64,000 nucleotides of DNA from Massilia sp. R2A-15 (GTDB lineage: Bacteria; Pseudomonadota; Gammaproteobacteria; Burkholderiales; Burkholderiaceae_D), in NCBI RefSeq assembly GCF_030704305.1, contig NZ_CP131935.1, forward strand, positions 1,550,001 through 1,614,000, given 5' to 3'. The notes under the pieces are model-generated. The model saw only the letters and a program-made list of their open reading frames with translations, had not been told where the DNA came from and did no database searches. Each line of letters begins with the position of its first letter. Position 1 is the first letter of the stretch. Of the stretch, positions 58,604 through 64,000 are shown piece after piece. The translations under genes were made by a program, and so were the position numbers.

Positions 58604-58666
58604 GGCTGTCTCGCGTGGCGGTTTTAGTAATGTATGCATGATTACTCAATTTGCCATGACGGGCAA

Positions 58667-58682
58667 TTGTGGATATCCACAA
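58667..58682. promoter_or_regulatory. 16-base perfect palindrome in the dctA / pseudokinase divergent region
   Basis: TTGTGGATATCCACAA is a perfect palindrome, 64 bases before dctA and 111 bases before the divergent pseudokinase start. The intergenic region is AT-rich. It is a candidate operator; I saw no sigma-54 -24/-12 pair for dctA. Confidence 0.5.
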
Positions 58683-58792
58683 GAACGCGCCTCCAAACGG
58701 AAATCGGTTGTGCTGCGCGAATTGTCAAAATATACTCAACGCTAACTAATATTGTTAATTTGCATCCAGCCTGAAAAACCGGCAACCACTCC

Positions 58793-60601
58793 ATGACCCG
58801 ACACCTGCACGAACCCGCCAACGCGGTGCTGTACCGCGCGCTCGACCTGCCGCCTGCGGACCGCCAGCAATTCATCGCCGACGCCTGCGCCGGCGAACCC
58901 GACCTGCTCGCGCTGGTGCGCGAACTGTTGGCGCGCATCGAACAGCTTGACGAATTCCTCGAGGCGCCGCTGGAGATGGTGGAAGCGCGCGAGGATGACG
59001 GCCCGGCTCCGCCGCGCCCCGATCCGGATGTGGCGCCCGAGGCCGCCCGGCCTGTGGCCGTGCAGCCGTTTTTCGCTGGCGAGCGAGGCGACGGCGTGCC
59101 GATCGACCGCTACTGCGCCAGCATGAAGCTCGACCTCCACCAGCGTGTCGCGCTGTTTGCCAAGGCCTGCCGCGCAATGCATCACGCGCACCAGCACCTG
59201 GTCATGCACCGCAATCTGAAGCCCGACAACATCCTGGTCAAGCCCGATGGCGAAGTGATGCTGGCCGACGTGGCCGACGCCGGCGATGCGGGCGCCTGGA
59301 CGGTCGCGCCGCTTTTCGCCAGCCCGGAGCAGTTGGCCGGACTGCCGCTCACGACCAGCGCCGACGTCTATTCGCTTGGCGCCGTCCTGTATGGCCTGGT
59401 GAGCGGACGTTCGCCGAATGCCGCGGAAGCGGCCGGCATCATCCACGCCAGGCCCCGTGCGGCGCCGGTGCGCGCGTCCGATGCGGTCGCGCAGGCCGCC
59501 GAGCGCCACTACCCGCCACTGCCGGAACTGGCGCCCGACGAACTGCTCAAGCCCGATGCGAAACTGGCCGCACAACTGCGCGGCGACATCGACGACATTC
59601 TCCTGAAAGCGCTCGATCCGGAACCCGCGCGGCGCTATGCCTCCGCCGACGCGCTCGCCGGCGACCTTGATCGCTTCCTCGCGCGCGAGCCGGTTGAAGC
59701 GTCGCCTGCCGGGGTCGAACGCCGCCGCGTGCAGAACAAGCGCTTCCCGTTCGTCACCGCCGCCGCCGTCGCGCTGCTGGTGGCCGTCGCCGGCGCCGCC
59801 GTCTGGCACGCAATGGAATCGGACAAGGCGCGCGCGAAAGCGGAAGGTCTTGTCGCAACCGCGCTGTCCGACGCTGCCCGGAACATCCCGGCCGCAGCGG
59901 CGCCCGCGGCGACGGCTGCTGCCCAGGCCGAGCCGCAGGACGGCTTGCCGGCGCTGCGCAAGGAACTGGCGATGCGCGAGATGATCGCCGCCAAGGACGC
60001 CGGCAGCGCGCAGGATGCGCTGGGCGTCGCCGACGCCCACACGGCGATCGGCAATGCGCTGATCGCAGCCACGGACTATCCGGCGGCGGAGGCCGAGTAC
60101 GCGGCGGCGCGCAAGACCTACGCGGCACAAGCGCAGGCCAATCCCGCCGACGCTGCGCTGAAGGCGGGCCTGATGGAGATCGACCTGGCGCGCGCGCACG
60201 TGCAGAACCTGCAGCACCACGGCCGCGACGCGGTTCAGACGCTGGCGGGCTTGCACAAGCTCGAAGGCGGCGCGCGCGACGCCCGCGTTTCCCTGCTCGA
60301 AGCGCATATCCAGCCGCGCGGCACGGCGGCGCAAGCCTTCGCCGCGGCTGAACCGGCGCTGGCCGAGCTGCTTACGCAATATGAGGCCGAACCCAGGGAT
60401 GTCGCCAAGCTGCGCAAAAGCGCCCAGGCGTGGCAGAGCACGGCCGAAGTGGCCCTGCGCGCTAACCAGACTGCCGCCGCATGCGGCTATCTTGGCCTGG
60501 CCGCAAAACGCTACGAGGAGTTCGCCGCGTCCAACAATTTGAATGCGACCGACAAGTGGCGCCAGTCGCAGGTGCAGGAACTGCGCAAGGCCTGCAACTA
60601 G
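58793..60601 (+). CDS. Membrane pseudokinase-like protein with truncated Ser/Thr kinase domain
   Basis: A 602-residue protein. Residues 1-60 match the N-terminal leader of some bacterial Ser/Thr kinases, but the N-lobe with the glycine loop and ATP-binding Lys is missing; kinase similarity begins near residue 92 (VPIDRYC). The catalytic HRD is HRN (139-141), and DFG is DVA (159-161). The activation-segment SPEQ and DVYSLGAVLY remain. One membrane helix (319-337) leads to a TPR-like Ala-rich domain with periplasmic-side repeats. It is probably a scaffold or sensor rather than an active kinase. Confidence 0.88.
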   Translation: MTRHLHEPANAVLYRALDLPPADRQQFIADACAGEPDLLALVRELLARIEQLDEFLEAPLEMVEAREDDGPAPPRPDPDVAPEAARPVAVQPFFAGERGDGVPIDRYCASMKLDLHQRVALFAKACRAMHHAHQHLVMHRNLKPDNILVKPDGEVMLADVADAGDAGAWTVAPLFASPEQLAGLPLTTSADVYSLGAVLYGLVSGRSPNAAEAAGIIHARPRAAPVRASDAVAQAAERHYPPLPELAPDELLKPDAKLAAQLRGDIDDILLKALDPEPARRYASADALAGDLDRFLAREPVEASPAGVERRRVQNKRFPFVTAAAVALLVAVAGAAVWHAMESDKARAKAEGLVATALSDAARNIPAAAAPAATAAAQAEPQDGLPALRKELAMREMIAAKDAGSAQDALGVADAHTAIGNALIAATDYPAAEAEYAAARKTYAAQAQANPADAALKAGLMEIDLARAHVQNLQHHGRDAVQTLAGLHKLEGGARDARVSLLEAHIQPRGTAAQAFAAAEPALAELLTQYEAEPRDVAKLRKSAQAWQSTAEVALRANQTAAACGYLGLAAKRYEEFAASNNLNATDKWRQSQVQELRKACN

Positions 60602-60605
60602 CAGT

Positions 60606-60689
60606 GGGGTCTGGTCCTGCGGACCTGACCCCATATTGGAACACATGTCAAAGCCAGAATATGGGGTCAGGTCCGCCGGAGCGGCGGGG
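60606..60689. repeat. Inverted pair of the main palindromic repeat, between pseudokinase and amidohydrolase
   Basis: A forward copy at 60606-60632 and a reverse copy with a decayed right arm at 60663-60689, separated by 30 bases that contain CATATTGG and CCAGAATATG. The pseudokinase stop is four bases before the first copy; the convergent amidohydrolase stop is 20 bases after the second. Confidence 0.88.
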
Positions 60690-60709
60690 ACGGCGAGTCC
60701 CCGGTGTTG

Positions 60710-61993
60710 TCACGGGCGCCGGTAAACCGCGCCGCCCTTCATCACGAATCCCACCTTGCGGACTGCCGCGATGTCGGCCGTCGGATCGCCCTCGACGGCA
60801 ACGACGTCTGCCAGCATGCCCGGCTTGAGCTGTCCCAGGTCCTTCGATTTACCCAGAATCGCTGCGCTGACCGACGTGGCCGCGCGCAGCGCCTCGGTCG
60901 GCGTCATGCCCAGCCGGACCATCCATTCCAGCTCGCGCGCGTTGGTCCCGTGGGTGAACACGCCCACGTCGCTGCCGTTGCCAATGATGACGCCGGCCTT
61001 GCGCGCCAGCCGGAACGCCTGGGCCGCCTGCGTCATGCCGGCCGTTGGCGCGCCGCCGCGCACGTGCTTCTGGAAGTACTCGCCGATCGCCTCAGGCGCG
61101 GTCAGGGTTGGGATGTAGGCGGTGCCGCGCTCGGCCATCAGGCGAAACGTCGCCTCCGTGATGCCGTAGCCGTGCTCGATGGTGTCGGCGCCGGCCAGCA
61201 CCGCCATGCGGGTCGCCTCGTCGGTGCTTGCATGCACCGCGACCTTGCGGCCGGTGACGTGCGCGGCCTGCACCATCGCCTTCATCTCCTCCGCCGTGAA
61301 GGTGGGGCGCGTGCTGCCGTCGATGCCGGTGCGGTAATCGGCGTAGAACTTGATCCAGTCGGCGCCGCGCGAAGACTGCTCGCGCACGGCGCGCGTGACG
61401 CCGTCCACGCCGGTCGCTTCCTGGGCGCCGTGCGGCAGTTCCATATCGGGACGGTAGTTGCGCGCCGCGGGCCCGTAGCTGCTGCTCGCGACGATCGCCA
61501 GCGTGGCGATGTACAGGCGCGGGCCGGGAATCACTCCTTCCTCGATGGCGCGTTTGATCGACACGTCGGCGTAGCCGGCGCCCTCGGTGCCGAGATCGCG
61601 CAGCGTGGTGAAGCCAGCCTGCAGGGTCGCCGCGGCGTGCTGGCCGGCCATCAGGGTGCGGTATTCCACCGGCTCCTTCATCACCTGGTCGTCCCAGCTG
61701 GTTTCGTTGTAAGGGTGAAGCAGGACATGCGAATGCAGGTCCATCAGGCCGGGGATCAGGGTCTTGCCGGGCAGGTCGATGCGTTCGGCGTCCGCCGGCG
61801 CGGTGATGGTCGATGCGGGGCCCACGGCCTGGATGCGGCCTTGCGCGACCAGCACGGCCCAGCCGGTGTGGGCGGCGCCGTCGCCGGTCCAGACGCGATC
61901 GGCGGTGAGCAGGGTGGGGCGGGGATCGGCCGCGTGGGCGGCGAGAGAGATCAGGCTAAAGGTGATGAGGGCAAGCTTTACGACGATACGCAT
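60710..61993 (-). CDS. Secreted metal-dependent amidohydrolase (imidazolonepropionase-like)
   Basis: A 427-residue periplasmic amidohydrolase with a signal peptide (ISLAAHA). It has the metal-binding HSH (DLHSHVLL), the bridging Lys in ADWIKFYAD, His residues in VAVHAS and IEHGYGI, and Asp in GNGSDVGVF. Related enzymes hydrolyse cyclic amides, dipeptides or organophosphates. No ribosome site is strong. It is isolated between two repeat pairs. Confidence 0.88.
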   Translation of the reverse strand: MRIVVKLALITFSLISLAAHAADPRPTLLTADRVWTGDGAAHTGWAVLVAQGRIQAVGPASTITAPADAERIDLPGKTLIPGLMDLHSHVLLHPYNETSWDDQVMKEPVEYRTLMAGQHAAATLQAGFTTLRDLGTEGAGYADVSIKRAIEEGVIPGPRLYIATLAIVASSSYGPAARNYRPDMELPHGAQEATGVDGVTRAVREQSSRGADWIKFYADYRTGIDGSTRPTFTAEEMKAMVQAAHVTGRKVAVHASTDEATRMAVLAGADTIEHGYGITEATFRLMAERGTAYIPTLTAPEAIGEYFQKHVRGGAPTAGMTQAAQAFRLARKAGVIIGNGSDVGVFTHGTNARELEWMVRLGMTPTEALRAATSVSAAILGKSKDLGQLKPGMLADVVAVEGDPTADIAAVRKVGFVMKGGAVYRRP

Positions 61994-62014
61994 CTATTAC
62001 TCCAGACAGGCGCA

Positions 62015-62105
62015 CGTCGTCCCCGCGCAGGCAGGGACCCATGCTGAAATTGCCGGAGCGGTGCTGCGCGCTCAGCATGGGTTCCTGCCTTCGCAGGAAC
62101 GACGG
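62015..62105. repeat. Second repeat family, inverted pair
   Basis: One unit at 62015-62047 (CGTCGTCCCCGCGC ... GGGACCCATGCTGA) faces its inverse at 62072-62105 (TCAGCATGGGTTCC ... GGAACGACGG). The paired units lie between two minus-strand genes, 14 bases before the 3-hydroxybutyrate dehydrogenase stop, and resemble the single copy at 45.1 kb. Confidence 0.85.
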
Positions 62106-62118
62106 TTTCAAGGTTAAC

Positions 62119-62913
62119 TTATTGCGCGGCCCAGCCGCCATCCATGTTCCACGCCACGCCGCGCACCTGGTCGCCGGCGGGGCTGCAGAAGAACACCGCC
62201 AGCGCGCCCAGTTCCTCCGGCGTGACGAACTCGCCCGACGGCTGCTTCTCCGACAGCAGCGCCTTCTTGGCCGCCTCGTTGCTGATGCCTTCCCTGGCAG
62301 CGCGGTCGTCCACCTGCTTTTGCACCAGCGGCGTCAACACCCATCCCGGGCAGATCGCATTGCAGGTCACGCCGGTGTGCGCGGTCTCCAGCGCCGTCAC
62401 CTTGGTGAAGCCGACCAGCCCGTGCTTGGCCGCGACATACGCCGACTTCTGCGCCGAGCCGACGAGGCCGTGCACCGACGCTAGGTTGATGATCCGGCCC
62501 CAGTTCTTCTGCTTCATGCCCGGCAGCGCCAGGCGCGAGGTGTGGAAGGCCGAGGTCAGGTTGATCGCGATGATCGCATCCCATTTCTCGACCGGGAAGT
62601 CTTCGATGTTGGCCACGTGCTGAATGCCGGCGTTATTGACCAGCACATCGACGCCGCCGAACTTCTCCGCCGCGAACGCCATCAGCGCCTCGATTTCGAC
62701 CGGCTTGGACATGTCGGCGTTGTGGTACGCCGTCTTCACGCCGAATTCGGCGGCCACGCCGGTGTGCAGCGCCTCGATCTGCTGCGCGTCGCCGAAACCG
62801 TTGAACACGATGTTGGCGCCTTGTTCCGCCAGCGCGCGCGCAATGCCCAATCCGATGCCCGAAGTGGAGCCAGTCACTAACGCTGTCTTGCCGCTCAACA
62901 TGCTACTTTTCAT
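62119..62913 (-). CDS. 3-hydroxybutyrate dehydrogenase
   Basis: A 264-residue short-chain dehydrogenase with cofactor motif VTGSTSGIGLGIAR, NNAG, catalytic YVAAK and the family phrases ASVHGLVGSAQKSAY and PGWVLTPLVQKQVDDRA, which are specific for D-3-hydroxybutyrate dehydrogenase. It oxidises 3-hydroxybutyrate to acetoacetate in polyhydroxybutyrate turnover. The ATG at 62913 follows GAGGAAAT. It is divergent from an alpha/beta hydrolase that may belong to the same pathway. Confidence 0.92.
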   Translation of the reverse strand: MKSSMLSGKTALVTGSTSGIGLGIARALAEQGANIVFNGFGDAQQIEALHTGVAAEFGVKTAYHNADMSKPVEIEALMAFAAEKFGGVDVLVNNAGIQHVANIEDFPVEKWDAIIAINLTSAFHTSRLALPGMKQKNWGRIINLASVHGLVGSAQKSAYVAAKHGLVGFTKVTALETAHTGVTCNAICPGWVLTPLVQKQVDDRAAREGISNEAAKKALLSEKQPSGEFVTPEELGALAVFFCSPAGDQVRGVAWNMDGGWAAQ

Positions 62914-63030
62914 GATTTCCTCTATAAAAATGGGCTGGACGAAGGGTGTGTGCAAGATTTTAATCGCAACGACCGGTAAAATGTCGGATGTGGACAAAAT
63001 AGAAGCAGTCCTTCGAGGACGGGAGAGCGC

Positions 63031-63909
63031 ATGACCGCAGCAAGAATCAAATCAGTACAGTGCATCTCGCCGGCCGGCCTGCACCGCATGGCCTATAAGG
63101 AGTGGGGCGACCCGGACAACCAGAAAGTGCTGGTGTGCGTGCATGGCGTCACGCGGGTCGGCGACGATTTCGACTCGCTGGCGCAGGCGCTGTCGGACCA
63201 TTACCGCGTGGTGTGCCCGGACGTGGTGGGGCGCGGCCGCTCGGGGCGCCTGCGTAATCCGCTGCTGTACCAGATCCCCCAGTACATCGCCGACATGGTT
63301 ACCCTGATCGCCCGCGTTACCGCCAATTCTGACGGCGGCACGGTGGACTGGTTCGGCACCTCGATGGGTGGCCTGATCGGCATGGGCCTGGCGTCGCTGC
63401 CGGAGAGCCCCATCGCCAGGCTGGTACTGAACGACATCGGCCCCACGCTCGACCCGGTCGCATTGGCGCGCATCGGCGACTACATCGCCCAGGACCTGCG
63501 CTTCAAGAGTTTCAGCGAAGGCGCCAAATTCGTGCGCGAGGTGTCGGCGTCGTTCGGCGCCCACACAGAAGACCAGTGGCACAAGCTGGCGGCCGACGTG
63601 CTGCGCCAGAACGAGGACGGTGAATGGGTGCGCCACTACGACATGGGGCTGGCCGAACCGCTGCGGGGCTCGACGCCGGAAAAAGCGAAGGCCGACGAAG
63701 CGGCGCTGTGGGCCGCCTACGATGCGATCCGCTGCCCGACCTTGCTGGTGCGCGGCGCCGAGTCCGACCTGCTCTCGCGCGAGACCGCGCAGGCGATGCT
63801 CACACGCGGCCCTAAGCCGCAACTGGTCGAGATCCCCAACACCGGCCACGCGCCGACTTTCATCAACGCCGATCAGATTGCGATTGCACGCAAGTTCCTG
63901 GTCGGTTAA
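63031..63909 (+). CDS. Alpha/beta-fold hydrolase
   Basis: A 292-residue serine hydrolase with oxyanion HGVTR, nucleophile elbow GTSMGG (Ser in the middle), an acidic site in CPTLLVRGAESDLLS and a C-terminal His in IPNTGHAPTF. It has the intact triad. The neighbouring 3-hydroxybutyrate dehydrogenase suggests a thioesterase or oligomer hydrolase for hydroxyalkanoates, but this is inferred. The ATG follows GGGAGAG. The next gene follows after 22 bases. Confidence 0.9.
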   Translation: MTAARIKSVQCISPAGLHRMAYKEWGDPDNQKVLVCVHGVTRVGDDFDSLAQALSDHYRVVCPDVVGRGRSGRLRNPLLYQIPQYIADMVTLIARVTANSDGGTVDWFGTSMGGLIGMGLASLPESPIARLVLNDIGPTLDPVALARIGDYIAQDLRFKSFSEGAKFVREVSASFGAHTEDQWHKLAADVLRQNEDGEWVRHYDMGLAEPLRGSTPEKAKADEAALWAAYDAIRCPTLLVRGAESDLLSRETAQAMLTRGPKPQLVEIPNTGHAPTFINADQIAIARKFLVG

Positions 63910-63931
63910 ATCAACAGAGGAATAGAACAAT

Positions 63932-64000
63932 ATGGAAATCACCCGACTGCACGTAGGCAAGCGCCTGTCCGAAGTAGCCATCCACAACTCGACCGTGTAC
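63932..64000 (+). CDS. RidA-family protein, N-terminal fragment (3' end outside window)
   Basis: Twenty-three codons (MEITRLHVGKRLSEVAIHNS...) are visible before the window ends. The wording GKRLSEVAIHNSTVY matches the start of RidA/YER057c/UK114 proteins, which deaminate reactive enamines and imines. An AGAGGAAT site precedes the ATG. It follows the alpha/beta hydrolase on the same strand and may be co-transcribed. Confidence 0.78.
   Translation, partial: MEITRLHVGKRLSEVAIHNSTVY

Noticed and set aside
56168..58627. 819-codon plus-strand frame across the end of ligD and opposite dctA
   Set aside because: It passes through the repeat pair and is a shadow of both genes; its residues are low-complexity Arg/Gln/His.
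58722..58752. Promoter-like TTGTCA and TAATAT before the pseudokinase gene
   Set aside because: The spacer is 19 bases, longer than usual, in an AT-rich region where chance matches are common.

Overview
The window is a GC-rich chromosomal segment from a betaproteobacterium, most likely an Oxalobacteraceae member of the Massilia/Telluria/Duganella type. This rests on the base composition, the cco-fnr arrangement, the many hybrid sensor kinases, a complete oxidised four-carbon sugar-acid (tetronate) pathway of the Cupriavidus kind, 3-hydroxybutyrate dehydrogenase, and dispersed REP-like repeats. The genus is an inference. The window opens inside ccoN and closes inside a RidA-family gene.

Layout. 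1-4.5 kb: a translationally coupled cbb3 oxidase operon (ccoNOQP, ccoG, fixH and a small membrane protein), facing an fnr-type regulator; then an RhlE-type helicase and a 44-residue lipoprotein. 7-11.7 kb (minus): a chaperone-usher pilus operon with two DUF4402-like subunits, divergent from a LytS/LytTR two-component pair (12.3-14.3 kb). 14.4-16.3 kb: a His/Gly-tailed secreted protein and an NDH-2. 16.3-25.2 kb: a signalling block (soluble NarX-like kinase, hemerythrin, REC-kinase-REC hybrid, REC-GGDEF, multi-PAS hybrid kinase, PAS-REC). 25.4-26.5 kb: small membrane and hypothetical proteins. 26.7-31 kb: a TonB receptor, YfiR and hybrid kinase operon. 31.3-32.1 kb: a frameshifted lipase.

32.2-39.4 kb: a GntR-regulated operon for L-threonate and D-erythronate use (MFS transporter, LtnD, OtnK, OtnC, OtnI, DenD). 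It is bracketed by two same-strand copies of tRNA-Arg(ACG), each with its own terminator. In the expected scheme LtnD and DenD make 2-oxo-tetronate, OtnI isomerises it, OtnK phosphorylates it and OtnC decarboxylates it to dihydroxyacetone phosphate. 39.7-42.5 kb: an LldD-type dehydrogenase, the decayed 3' end of a second copy, and an AT-richer nitrilase. 42.6-48.2 kb: an outer-membrane receptor with a Pro/Ala tail, a LysR-hydroxyacid dehydrogenase pair, and a small peptide coupled to an alpha/beta-hydrolase that lacks its catalytic serine. 48.3-54.1 kb: a MexEF-OprN-like RND efflux operon. 54.2-64 kb: a Lys/Ala-rich secreted protein, LigD, DctA, a pseudokinase-like membrane protein, an amidohydrolase, 3-hydroxybutyrate dehydrogenase, an alpha/beta hydrolase and the start of a RidA gene.

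Two families of short palindromic repeats sit just behind stop codons. The main one has 13 copies, often as inverted pairs between convergent genes, and explains many spurious short reading frames. No CRISPR array, intact transposase or prophage was seen.
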